From: Shewanella benthica KT99
Lineage (GTDB): Bacteria > Pseudomonadota > Gammaproteobacteria > Enterobacterales > Shewanellaceae
Reading direction: 5' to 3'
NCBI RefSeq assembly: GCF_000172075.1
Contig: NZ_ABIC01000005.1
Location: forward strand, 62,001-126,000
Length of the DNA: 64,000 bases
This document shows positions 38,083-46,274 of the stretch, in pieces (position 1 is the stretch's first letter; each line of letters opens with the position of its first letter). A model generated the notes under the pieces. The model saw only the letters and a program-made list of their open reading frames with translations. It had not been told where the DNA came from and made no database searches. The position numbers were made by a program, and so were the translations under genes.

Positions 38083-39279
38083 TTATTGCCTTGGGTTACT
38101 GAGCTGAACATTTTTTCTGGACCAGCTCCAATTGACTTCGTTACCCTGAGACGGAGCGTTAGGAATATTTCGGGCCAGCACTAGGGAGCATACCGCGAAG
38201 CCTGCCCCTATATAAAATACAGCTTGTGGTGAATATAGCCAGAGTAGACCCAGTAAAACCGGGATCACCACGGCGGCAATATGATTAATAGTGAAGCTTA
38301 CCGACATGGTGGAGGCAATATCTTTACCATCGGCAATCTTCTGAAAATAGGTCTTGATGGCGATCGCCATGGCGAATAACAAATGATCGATAACATAGAG
38401 GGCCGCCGCGATTTCGGCTTGCTGCACCCAAGCATAGCTGACAAAGATGATGATCAGGCCTAGGTATTCGATGGTGAGTGCTCGGCGTTCGCCGATCCGG
38501 CCGATAAAACGACCTATTGCTGGCGCAAACAGTAGATTAATGACGTAATTAATCAGAAACAGACTGGTGATTTCACTGACGCTATAACCGAATTTTTCCA
38601 CCATCATAAAGCCGGCGAACACCATAAAAATCTGCCGCCTGGCCCCGGCGAAGAAGGTGAGCAAGTAGTAGAGCCAGTATCTCTTCCTGAGAATGATCTT
38701 CTTATGTTGCACTTCACCTACTTCAAATTTAGGAAAGTATAAGGTGATGATCAGTACCATCAACAAGCCCAAGCAGCCTATCAGGGCATACATATACACA
38801 TAATCGAGTTCTAGCCAGCTCATCACCAACCAGATACTGGCATAACCCGAGAGCGCAGCGGCAGAGCGCCAAGCCAATGCTTTGCCGAGAAATTCTGCTG
38901 TGTCTTTTTTGTCTATCCACTGTAGCGTCAACGACTGATTTATGGTTTCGAAGTAATGAAAGCCCACAGACATGAGTACTGTGGTGATATAGAGGCCGAG
39001 TACCTGAGGGAAAAATCCGCTAACCGCGACGCCTATGGATAAAACGGCCAGAGAGACTAAGGCGAAGGTTTGTTCTCGGATGAGTAATAGCACGAATATG
39101 GCAGTGAAGGCGAGGAAGCCTGGAACCTCACGCAAGCTCTGAAGTATGCCTATTTCTACACCAGTAAATTGCGCCTTCTCTATGACGAAGTTATTGAGCA
39201 GTACCTGCCAAACGGCGAATACCAGCGACATGATAAAGGTCATCCAAAGCAGGAGACTCTGCGGGTTTTTATGTTTCAT
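38083..39279 (-). CDS. MFS transporter
   Basis: This is an inner-membrane major-facilitator-type transporter of about 398 residues with roughly 12 hydrophobic segments. It opens with LLLWMTFIMSLVFAVWQVLLNNFVIE; loop motifs include GVEIGILQSLREVPG, LGKALAWRSAAALSG and GRFIGRIGERRALTIEY, the last in the position of the MFS signature loop. The substrate is unknown. ATG 39279 is preferred to ATG 39291, since GGAAGG lies six bases before it. It precedes the TIGR03899 gene by 54 bases in the same direction, so the two could be co-transcribed. Confidence 0.85.
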   Translation of the reverse strand: MKHKNPQSLLLWMTFIMSLVFAVWQVLLNNFVIEKAQFTGVEIGILQSLREVPGFLAFTAIFVLLLIREQTFALVSLAVLSIGVAVSGFFPQVLGLYITTVLMSVGFHYFETINQSLTLQWIDKKDTAEFLGKALAWRSAAALSGYASIWLVMSWLELDYVYMYALIGCLGLLMVLIITLYFPKFEVGEVQHKKIILRKRYWLYYLLTFFAGARRQIFMVFAGFMMVEKFGYSVSEITSLFLINYVINLLFAPAIGRFIGRIGERRALTIEYLGLIIIFVSYAWVQQAEIAAALYVIDHLLFAMAIAIKTYFQKIADGKDIASTMSVSFTINHIAAVVIPVLLGLLWLYSPQAVFYIGAGFAVCSLVLARNIPNAPSQGNEVNWSWSRKNVQLSNPRQ

Positions 39280-39291
39280 TAGGCCTTCCAT

Positions 39292-39634
39292 ATGACAATA
39301 AGCGCGGGTACTGGACGTCAGCTTTAGCTCGTATCTGATAGCGAGTTATAGAAACACAACATCGGTAGCTAGGGCCATTCGGTTGATTTACTATTCAGGG
39401 GAGAGCAATTTAACAAGGAGTCTACATGAGTTTTTTCTCCATTGGTTAGCGATTATTTGTTCATTTTACTTATCATCATCTATCTAGTTTCCGCTAAAAC
39501 TGGCTGCAATTAGCCTCTCTATCGAGTAGAAACGCCTCAAATTATTATCTGCACTAGTACAAATTACTCATATTAGCCATTACAAATGTAAGTTTCTTGT
39601 AAATGCTGTCGCAAAGCGAAGTGTAAATTCTAAT
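39292..39634. other. Divergent gap before the porin-imelysin operon
   Basis: This 343-base AT-rich gap lies between the MFS gene and the porin. A Fur-box-like site follows at 39635. Nothing else is recognised. Confidence 0.4.
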
Positions 39635-39653
39635 GCAAATGATTTTTATTTGT
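39635..39653 (+). promoter_or_regulatory. Fur-box-like site upstream of the porin gene
   Basis: GCAAATGATTTTTATTTGT agrees at 11 of 19 positions with the classic Fur consensus and keeps the ATGAT core and an inverted CAAAT/ATTTG flank. It lies 52 bases before the porin start, in promoter position. Imelysin loci in other bacteria are iron-regulated, which raises the prior. The match is by eye only. Confidence 0.5.
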
Positions 39654-39705
39654 AGTACTTTGTTCGCGAATTTAGGTGATGCTGTTAATTTGTGCGGAGA
39701 GATAA

Positions 39706-41091
39706 ATGAAAACCAAGTTAAGTTTGTTGGCTTTATGTATAGCTGGCTTTAGCTGTACTAGTGCCATGGCGGCAACAGACCCGGCTCAATTAGAGCTGGC
39801 AATTGCTAAACAGGAAGCGGAACTCAATAAGCTTAAACACGATCTCGCCGAGTTAGCAGCCCAACAAAAGATGCAAATAAAGCAGCAAGAAGAACAGGCT
39901 GAAGTGGTTGCAACTGCCAGAAAAGCGTTAACTGAAAGTAAATGGAGCAAGTTTTCTTTCAAGTCATACGGCAGCATGACTTACACCAGCGATGAGTATT
40001 ACCAGAACGTACAGGATACCAGTCCAGAACGTCGTGGCCGTTTCGATCTCGAACGCATAGTCACCGAGTTCGGCTACCAGTTCAACGATGAATGGGATAT
40101 AGAAGTCGAGATCGAGTACGAACATGGTGGCACGGGTACGGCCCTTGAATATGATGGTTTCGATGAGTTCGGTGAGTTTGAAACTGAAGTCGAAGCCGGT
40201 GGTGAGGTGATGATCGAGAAGGCTGAGCTGAGATATCGTCCCAGTGATGAATTCGGCGTCAAGTTCGGTAATATCCACCTGCCAATCGGTTTATCAAGCA
40301 TTTTACACAAGCCTGATCAATATCTGACGGTATTGCGTCACCGCAGTGAGGCGGCCATGTTACCCGCCGTCTGGAATGAGATGGGTGTCGGCATATTTGG
40401 TGAAATGGCTAATTTTCACTATCAAGCTCAGGTTGTCAGTGGCCTAAACTCCGAATATTTCCGTACCTATGACTGGATAGCATCCGGCCACCAGAAGCGC
40501 TTTGAGGAGATTAATGCCGACAATCTTGCCTATGCACTGCGTCTGGATTACGGCAACTTCAAGCAAGGCAGCGCCGTTGGCGTCGCTTATTACTATGGCA
40601 ATACCTCAGGTAATCGCCATAAGAGCAACAAGGTTATCGGTGATGGCACGGTCAGCATCTTGGCCATATCCGGCGCCTTCGTACAGGGACCTTGGATCTT
40701 ACGTGGTCAGTATCTGCATGGCACCTTGAGCGATGCCGATGCAATCACTCAGGCAAACAAGACCACTCCGGGTCTAAAACCTGGGGTTTTTGCTCAAGTT
40801 GGCTCAGAGTCTGAAGCCTTCTTCGTCGAGGCTGGTGTGGATCTGAGCTATTTTACTCCGATGCCCATTACCATTTTTGCCAATATCGATTACTCGAATC
40901 CGCTAGCCGATGTCGATACCGGCACCGCGTCTAAGCGTTATGAGAATACCTGGACCAGTATCGGCATTAACTATTTCCCCATTCCTGAAATTGTTATCAA
41001 GGCCGAAGCCGGACGTCAGCAAGTCGCCGTGTCTTCAATTCCCGATACTAATTTTTTCGCCCTGGGCGTGGGTTACCAGTTTTCTCTATAA
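39706..41091 (+). CDS. Outer-membrane porin-like protein of the imelysin locus
   Basis: The 461-residue product has a signal peptide (ALCIAGFSCTSAMAA), then a coiled-coil stretch (LELAIAKQEAELNKLKHDLAELAAQQKMQIKQQ is heptad-like, about residues 28-65) and a long beta-barrel part ending FALGVGYQFSL, with terminal Phe/Leu typical of porins. It resembles phosphate-selective-porin-type (OprO/P) proteins. The acidic loops (YDGFDEFGEFETEVEAGGE) could attract cations. It is first in the likely operon porin-imelysin-DUF1111, with the imelysin 32 bases downstream, behind a Fur-box-like site. Confidence 0.8.
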   Translation: MKTKLSLLALCIAGFSCTSAMAATDPAQLELAIAKQEAELNKLKHDLAELAAQQKMQIKQQEEQAEVVATARKALTESKWSKFSFKSYGSMTYTSDEYYQNVQDTSPERRGRFDLERIVTEFGYQFNDEWDIEVEIEYEHGGTGTALEYDGFDEFGEFETEVEAGGEVMIEKAELRYRPSDEFGVKFGNIHLPIGLSSILHKPDQYLTVLRHRSEAAMLPAVWNEMGVGIFGEMANFHYQAQVVSGLNSEYFRTYDWIASGHQKRFEEINADNLAYALRLDYGNFKQGSAVGVAYYYGNTSGNRHKSNKVIGDGTVSILAISGAFVQGPWILRGQYLHGTLSDADAITQANKTTPGLKPGVFAQVGSESEAFFVEAGVDLSYFTPMPITIFANIDYSNPLADVDTGTASKRYENTWTSIGINYFPIPEIVIKAEAGRQQVAVSSIPDTNFFALGVGYQFSL

Positions 41092-41123
41092 CACCTAATT
41101 ATGAAGTAAAAATGGAGCTTTAC

Positions 41124-42278
41124 ATGAAACAACTTAAGTATTCAGCAGTCGCAATAGCACTCATCTCTACGCTCGCCGCATGTGGCGGTTCGGGTAGCGA
41201 TGATACAACAACGCCGCCTACCGATAACCAGTTTGAATTTGCCGCGACTGAGATGATCACTAACTTGACCGACGATGTGATTGTCAGTGGTTACTCGGCG
41301 CTGGCAATTAAAGGTGATGAACTCTTACAAGCGACTCAAACTTTGGTGAATAACAAGACTCAGGAAAACCTGCTTGCTGTACAGGACGCCTGGAAGGCGG
41401 CGCGTCAGCCGTGGGAGCAAGGTGAGTCACACATATTTGGTCCTGTCGACTCTCTGAGTATTGACCCACATTTGGACAGCTGGCCACTGAACACCGTCGA
41501 TCTGATCTCTGTATTGGCCAATAATACCGGTGGTTTCGATGCCGATACCATCAAGGGTTGGAACGATGATATCCAAGGTTTTCACACCATGGAATACTTG
41601 CTGTTCGGTGACGGTGTTGCCGACAACGAGAAAATTGTTGCCGATCTAACTACGACCGAAACTGAATATCTGATGGGACTGGCGGAAGTGTTTCTTAGCT
41701 ATACCAAGACCCTGGATGATGCATGGCAGATAAGTCATGACGGTCAAACGGGTAGCTATGCCTATGGTGAATTTGTTAAGAACCCGGGAACCGAGTGGAA
41801 CAATATTTATGCTTCTCAAGTCGGTGTGATTGAAGAGCTGGTAAACGGCATGATCGCAATCGTGGATGAAGTCGGCAATGGTAAGATTGCCGATCCATTC
41901 GGTACATCGATCGCAACAGCCGATACTTCTCTGGTTGAGTCGCAGTACTCATGGAATTCACTGACAGATTTCAGCGATAACATCATAGGTGTGCGCAATG
42001 TCTATCAAGGTGAGCTAACGGGTGCCAGTGACAAGCAAGGCATTGTCGATTTCGTTATGGCTGCCGATGTGACGCTTGCGGCTCGAGTAGGCAGTGAAAT
42101 TGATGATGCCATCATCAAGATCCAGGCTATCAAGGGGTCTAATAACATGCCATTTCGTCAGGCAATCGCAGATGCAGACGGTCGGGTAAAAATCCAGACT
42201 GCCATCGATGCTCTGTCTAAGCTGCAGGCCAGTCTCACGGATGAAGTTTTGCCTCTGCTTAAAAATTGGAAAGTGTAA
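41124..42278 (+). CDS. Imelysin-family lipoprotein
   Basis: The 384-residue product has a lipobox (ALISTLAACGGSG), so it is anchored to an envelope membrane. The imelysin signature G-x-H-x-x-E is present as GFHTMEYLLFG near residue 152, within the helical fold of the family (peptidase M75/IrpA/ICMP type). Despite the old name these proteins are not proven peptidases and are linked to iron handling. DAWKAARQPWEQGE and the final TDEVLPLLKNWKV are typical. ATG 41124 is preferred to 41112 because ATGGAGC gives good spacing. A terminator follows before the di-heme gene. Confidence 0.92.
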   Translation: MKQLKYSAVAIALISTLAACGGSGSDDTTTPPTDNQFEFAATEMITNLTDDVIVSGYSALAIKGDELLQATQTLVNNKTQENLLAVQDAWKAARQPWEQGESHIFGPVDSLSIDPHLDSWPLNTVDLISVLANNTGGFDADTIKGWNDDIQGFHTMEYLLFGDGVADNEKIVADLTTTETEYLMGLAEVFLSYTKTLDDAWQISHDGQTGSYAYGEFVKNPGTEWNNIYASQVGVIEELVNGMIAIVDEVGNGKIADPFGTSIATADTSLVESQYSWNSLTDFSDNIIGVRNVYQGELTGASDKQGIVDFVMAADVTLAARVGSEIDDAIIKIQAIKGSNNMPFRQAIADADGRVKIQTAIDALSKLQASLTDEVLPLLKNWKV

Positions 42279-42309
42279 CTCCCTATCTAATATCGATGTG
42301 ATTGGATAG

Positions 42310-42341
42310 AAAAAGGAGGCACAGGAATGGCCTCCTTTTTT
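42310..42341 (+). terminator. Terminator between the imelysin and di-heme genes
   Basis: AAAAAGGAGGC, 9-base loop, GCCTCCTTTTT is a strong 11-bp stem with T-tract. Placed inside the locus, it may reduce read-through into the di-heme gene. A short ATACCAATTGGTAT palindrome follows directly. Confidence 0.9.
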
Positions 42342-42423
42342 ACTATACCAATTGGTATTAGACCTGTTTTAGCAGTATCCAGCTCAGGATAGAGCGATAC
42401 TGCTTAAGTAAAATGAGTGTGGG

Positions 42424-44055
42424 ATGAAGATGATGAATTTAAATCGCTATAAATATACCAGTTTAGCGCTCGCTATCTGCTTTGGCTTAACTGCCTGTGG
42501 TGGCTCAGGAGATGATGTCCCTGAACCTAAACCCGAAGAAAAAGTATACCCAAGCTTTACCGATATCAAGGCCAGCGGCGGAGACACCACCACCTTCGAT
42601 GCCTCCGAGTCGGGCCATGGTTTCTCGACTCCCGCGCCTAATTTATCCGCTGTCAGTCTAGAGCATCACCTTGAGGGGGATCTTAGTTTTGAGACTGCCT
42701 TCACCACGGCGCCAAACGTCGAACACCCAGAACTCGATGGCCTGGGCCCGGTGTTTAACAATACCGACTGTAACTCATGTCACCAACGAGATGGCCGCAA
42801 TTCGACGCCTTTAGTTCCTGCTGGACAAGAACGAATGAAGCTTGGCTCTGAAGCCGGGCTATTTTTACGTATCAGTATGGCTCCTGCCGAAGTATGTACT
42901 CAAGGTACGGCAGCAAATGATTACTGCGCGCCAATTCCAGTGCCTAATTTTGGCGGCCAGTTATTCCACCGTGGCGTGCTTAAGGCGCGTTCAGATTGGC
43001 AAGATAATATGTTTGGCGGCCAGGCGGATGTGTACCTCTCCTATGAAACTAAGGAGATGACTTATCCTGATGGCTCAAGCATCACATTGAAGCAGCCATT
43101 GTTTGCAGTAGAAAATCCCTATGATGCACCGGGTGAGACCCTAACTAGTGCTAACGTGACATCGGACCTACTCCAAGATGATGTCTTGATGGGCTGGCGT
43201 AACGGTATGCCTGTATTTGGCCTAGGTTTGCTTGAAGCGATTCCAGAGGCGGATATTCTGGCCTTGGTGGATGAGAATGATGCCGATGGCGACAAGATCT
43301 CCGGCCGGGCTAACCTGGTATTCGATGCAATAAAGGCACGTGCGGGTGACGCTCATCCGGTTTCTCTGGGACGTTTTGGCTGGAAGGCCAACACCCCAAG
43401 CGTACGAGTACAATCTCTGGGTGCACTGCGTGGTGATATCGGCATCACTAACCCACTGTTTCCCGACGAGAGTGTAGTCGGCACCGCCTTGCATGATAGC
43501 TATCTGGCCAGAACCGGCTATGTGGATACCGGTGAAGGTGTCAATGGAGAGCCTGAGGCGAGTGCCGAGTTTAGTGACTCTGTGGTCTTCTATGCCGAGA
43601 CCTTAGCTGTGCCGGCCAGACGTAATGTCGGTGATGCTAATGTTCGTGAAGGCGCGCGCCTGTTTGAGCAAGTTAACTGCACAGGCTGTCATAAGGCCAG
43701 CTTCGTGACTAAGTCGAGCGGCGATATTGGCGGCGCACCTATGATAGATGCGCTAAAGGGGCAGACCATCTATCCTTTCACCGATATGTTGTTACATGAC
43801 ATGGGTGAAGAACTAGCGGATGGCCGTGCTGATTTTCTTGCTGACGGCAACGAGTGGCGAACCCGCTCCTTGTGGGGCATAGGCTTGACTCAGACCGTGA
43901 ACCCACTGGCCGGTTTCTTACATGATGGCCGCGCCGCAACTCTGGAGGAGGCGATATTGTGGCATGGAGGCGAAGGTGAAAATAGCCGTGTTGCCTTTAT
44001 GGAACTGACTAAGGCGGAGCGAGATCAAGTCATCGCCTTCCTGATGTCGCTGTAA
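42424..44055 (+). CDS. Di-heme DUF1111 lipoprotein (c-type cytochrome oxidoreductase-like)
   Basis: The product is a 543-residue lipoprotein (lipobox GLTACGGSG) with two c-type heme motifs, CNSCH near residue 117 and CTGCH near residue 419. It belongs to the DUF1111 di-heme oxidoreductase family. GPVFNNTDCNSCHQRDGR, GRANLVFDA, GRFGWKANTPSV, FLHDGRAATLEEAILWHGGEGE are the family landmarks; MauG-like enzymes are distant relatives. These genes commonly sit beside imelysin genes, pointing to a shared iron-linked role, perhaps redox handling of periplasmic iron. Probably periplasm-facing. A clear terminator follows at 44114. Confidence 0.92.
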   Translation: MKMMNLNRYKYTSLALAICFGLTACGGSGDDVPEPKPEEKVYPSFTDIKASGGDTTTFDASESGHGFSTPAPNLSAVSLEHHLEGDLSFETAFTTAPNVEHPELDGLGPVFNNTDCNSCHQRDGRNSTPLVPAGQERMKLGSEAGLFLRISMAPAEVCTQGTAANDYCAPIPVPNFGGQLFHRGVLKARSDWQDNMFGGQADVYLSYETKEMTYPDGSSITLKQPLFAVENPYDAPGETLTSANVTSDLLQDDVLMGWRNGMPVFGLGLLEAIPEADILALVDENDADGDKISGRANLVFDAIKARAGDAHPVSLGRFGWKANTPSVRVQSLGALRGDIGITNPLFPDESVVGTALHDSYLARTGYVDTGEGVNGEPEASAEFSDSVVFYAETLAVPARRNVGDANVREGARLFEQVNCTGCHKASFVTKSSGDIGGAPMIDALKGQTIYPFTDMLLHDMGEELADGRADFLADGNEWRTRSLWGIGLTQTVNPLAGFLHDGRAATLEEAILWHGGEGENSRVAFMELTKAERDQVIAFLMSL

Positions 44056-44113
44056 AGCTTAACTAGCTAACGTTTAAATCTATAGTTTCAAATACGATTG
44101 TTTGAAATCCATG

Positions 44114-44140
44114 GCGGAGCAAGTTCATTGCTCCGCTTTT
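44114..44140 (+). terminator. Terminator after the di-heme gene
   Basis: GCGGAGCAA, loop GTTCA, TTGCTCCGC, then TTTT: a perfect 9-bp stem and T-tract, 58 bases after the DUF1111 stop. Confidence 0.9.
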
Positions 44141-44320
44141 ATTTGTACCTCTATTCTTCTCTGCTCTACCTATTTTTAGATACCTAAGATAATAATTTGT
44201 GATACAGGTAAAGGTATCGCTGACTTTAGCCCTGTGCCTCGTGATCTGTTTCAAGTAAAAAGCCACATATTTACATTAGTATATTGGTATTGGATCTGTT
44301 GAGAAAACCTTGGAGGGCTG

Positions 44321-44848
44321 GTGAACAAGATCTTGATTATTTATTCCAGTGTGCATGGCCAAACCAGAAAAATTTGCGAATATATTGCCAGTCAGCTAAG
44401 GGCTAGTGACTATGGTTGTGAAGTTAGGCTAGCTAGCCTTGAAGAACAATTTGATTTAGACAGCTTCGATAAAATCATCATCGGAGCCAGTATTCGCCAC
44501 GGCAAACATAACCCTGAAGTTTATCATTTCATTGACACCCATCTTGTGGCGTTAGAAACTAAATCTAGCAGCTTTTTCTCTGTGAGTTTAGTCGCGCGAA
44601 AAGCCAGCAGGAATACTCCCGAGTCTAACCCCTATATGCAGGCTTTCTTGAGTAAGACCCTATGGCGGCCTAATTTAGTTAAGGTGTTTGCTGGGAAACT
44701 GGATTATCAGGGCTATAACTGGTTAGACAGGAGCATAATTCGCTTCATCATGTGGATAACCAAGGGGCCAACGGCGGTGAATACTAAGATTGAGTATACG
44801 GATTGGCAGTTAGTCGATGTTTTCGTCAAGGAACTCGAGCTGCTGTAG
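44321..44848 (+). CDS. hemG: Menaquinone-dependent protoporphyrinogen IX dehydrogenase
   Basis: HemG oxidises protoporphyrinogen IX to protoporphyrin IX with FMN, passing electrons to quinone; it is the step before ferrochelatase. The 175-residue flavodoxin-like protein has the FMN loop IYSSVHGQTRKICEYI, KIIIGASIRHGKHNPEV and FSVSLVARKASRNTPESNPY, the family insertion that distinguishes HemG from other flavodoxins. The GTG start at 44321 follows TGGAGGG. A b-type cytochrome gene follows after 42 bases, an arrangement that could deliver electrons to or from the quinone pool. Confidence 0.93.
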   Translation: MNKILIIYSSVHGQTRKICEYIASQLRASDYGCEVRLASLEEQFDLDSFDKIIIGASIRHGKHNPEVYHFIDTHLVALETKSSSFFSVSLVARKASRNTPESNPYMQAFLSKTLWRPNLVKVFAGKLDYQGYNWLDRSIIRFIMWITKGPTAVNTKIEYTDWQLVDVFVKELELL

Positions 44849-44890
44849 TGTTCGTTAGGGAAAGTAAAAGTTATATAAGCAGGGGTTTTA

Positions 44891-45427
44891 ATGGCTAATT
44901 CTTCTTCAGTTTTAAGTAGGCTGCTTACTAAGCTGGTCGACTATCAACATGTCGGTATTATTATCTTATCTGTATTTTTAATATCCTCCAGTGGCTGGAT
45001 TTTTATGGGGCGAGGTTTGCGTAACAGTGCTTCAATATGGGATTATTTACATGTGTATTTGGGGTTAGTCATTGCCGGGCTATCGGTGAGTATGCTGATC
45101 ACTCATTGCGTGAGAGGTCAGTGGCGACAGATGTTTCCTTGGCTGCTGGCTGACTTTTCTCAGCTCAGCAAAGATCTATCCGGGCTGGTTAAAGGGAGAA
45201 TACCTGTGGCTGGCGGGCGTGGCCTGTTTAGCTGTATCGAAGGCATTGGGATATTACTCTTAGTTGGCGTTGGCTTTAGTGGCGTGATCTGGTTTTTTCT
45301 GCAAGGCAGTACCGAGGCTTTAGTGTGGCGCGGTTATCACATCCTGCTGGTGAAAGGTTTTATCGGGTTTATCTTGGTACATGTTTTCTGTGCATGTCTG
45401 CATCTACTGGATTTCATCAGAAATTGA
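44891..45427 (+). CDS. Membrane cytochrome b (cytochrome b/b6-type, 4 TM)
   Basis: The 178-residue inner-membrane protein has four hydrophobic segments, with histidines placed as in small di-heme b cytochromes: YQHVG before TM1, YLHVYLG, ITHCVRG after TM2, YHILLVKG and VHVFCACLHLLDF in TM4. These could bind two hemes b. It resembles the cytochrome b/b6 or b561 group without a close named match. It lies 42 bases behind hemG, and probably works with it or with a quinone-linked reductase. A long hairpin begins at its stop codon. Confidence 0.82.
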   Translation: MANSSSVLSRLLTKLVDYQHVGIIILSVFLISSSGWIFMGRGLRNSASIWDYLHVYLGLVIAGLSVSMLITHCVRGQWRQMFPWLLADFSQLSKDLSGLVKGRIPVAGGRGLFSCIEGIGILLLVGVGFSGVIWFFLQGSTEALVWRGYHILLVKGFIGFILVHVFCACLHLLDFIRN

Positions 45428-45455
45428 TCTAGAAACTAGCGCCTAGTTTCTAGAT
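45427..45455. repeat. CTAG-rich palindrome after the cytochrome b gene
   Basis: ATCTAGAAACTAG, CGC, CTAGTTTCTAGAT: a perfect 13-bp stem with 3-base loop that begins on the last base of the stop codon. There is no T-tract. It recalls the palindrome at 32791 and the CTAG-rich DNA at 29320-29345. Confidence 0.85.
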
Positions 45456-45472
45456 GCTTCTTAGGCTTATAT

Positions 45473-45785
45473 CTACTTGCGCTCAACTGCCAAGTAATTA
45501 ATGAGGTCGATAAGTTCACTAAGAGTTCGAATAGAGCTCATGTTGACCGCATATTTGTCGTTGACAACAAATGCCGGGACACTCTGAATTTGGAACTGTC
45601 TCTGTTGAACCCGCCATAAATCTATCTTGTCATTTACCACTTTACTGTCGGCGATTGCATCATATTGGCTGAGCGCTTGCCGTTTCGGCAATCTGAGTGA
45701 AGTGCTTACCTTCTTCAAATTGTGCAGCAAAACTACTTAAAGGGGCTAAAGCCAAAGTTAACGCTAATGCTATGTGCTTAATCAA
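45473..45785 (-). pseudogene. dsbA: dsbA remnant lacking the CxxC active site
   Basis: TTG 45785, behind GAGGAT, starts a signal peptide (IKHIALALTLALAPLSSFAA) and FEEGKHFTQIAETASAQP, the N-terminus of a DsbA. Then the frame ends and a shifted frame carries QYDAIADSKVVNDKIDLWRV and SVPAFVVNDKYAVNMSS, the cis-proline loop and tail of DsbA. The thioredoxin CPHC site and most of the helical domain, around 100 residues, are gone. Deletion plus frameshift means no oxidase is made. Another DsbA must serve the cell, since envelope proteins here carry many cysteines. Confidence 0.82.
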
Positions 45786-46274
45786 TTGATTATCCTCAAA
45801 AGTGATAGGTTGAAGCTGGCTGATACCGACTGGTACTCAATATCGAAATTCTGCCTGAAGAACAAAACAAGCTATCGATATGCCATACTCTAGCTAATGA
45901 ATCCAGCATAAAAGCTAAAGCTTAATTATGACTGAATTAACTAATAGGACTAGTGTTTACACTGTGATCTAGCTTTGAGTTTCGAGGATATTTTAACGTT
46001 TATCTGTTAAAGTTTGTCACGTTTCACAACTTTTACGAAATTGAGCAGCATCCCCATTAGGGCGATCTGGATGCCATATCTAGGCTAATTTGCACCATTG
46101 CTTGCGGTTTTTAGATGATTGCTGGTGGGAGTTAATTGCATAAAAGGACTAACTAATATAACTTATTTATTCTCCTGAGAACTTTTCTTTTTTAAAGCAG
46201 AGTAAAATATTGTCACAACTTGGTCCTATTTCATTCTTTGTCGCTCTGGTCTATTTAAGTAGAGAGAGTTAATC
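45786..46274. other. Intergenic region before the CHASE-GGDEF gene
   Basis: This 489-base gap is AT-rich and holds no recognised gene. The cyclase promoter is expected in its right half. A tail-to-tail arrangement of TTAATTATGACTGAATTAACTAA near 45922 is weakly symmetrical. No repeat from the families described elsewhere is present. Confidence 0.4.

Noticed and set aside
44063..44266. 67-codon reverse frame after the di-heme gene
   Set aside because: It runs across the terminator hairpin at 44114 and has no coding features.
45427..45455. Intrinsic terminator
   Set aside because: The stem is perfect, but no T-tract follows on either strand; kept as a palindromic repeat.
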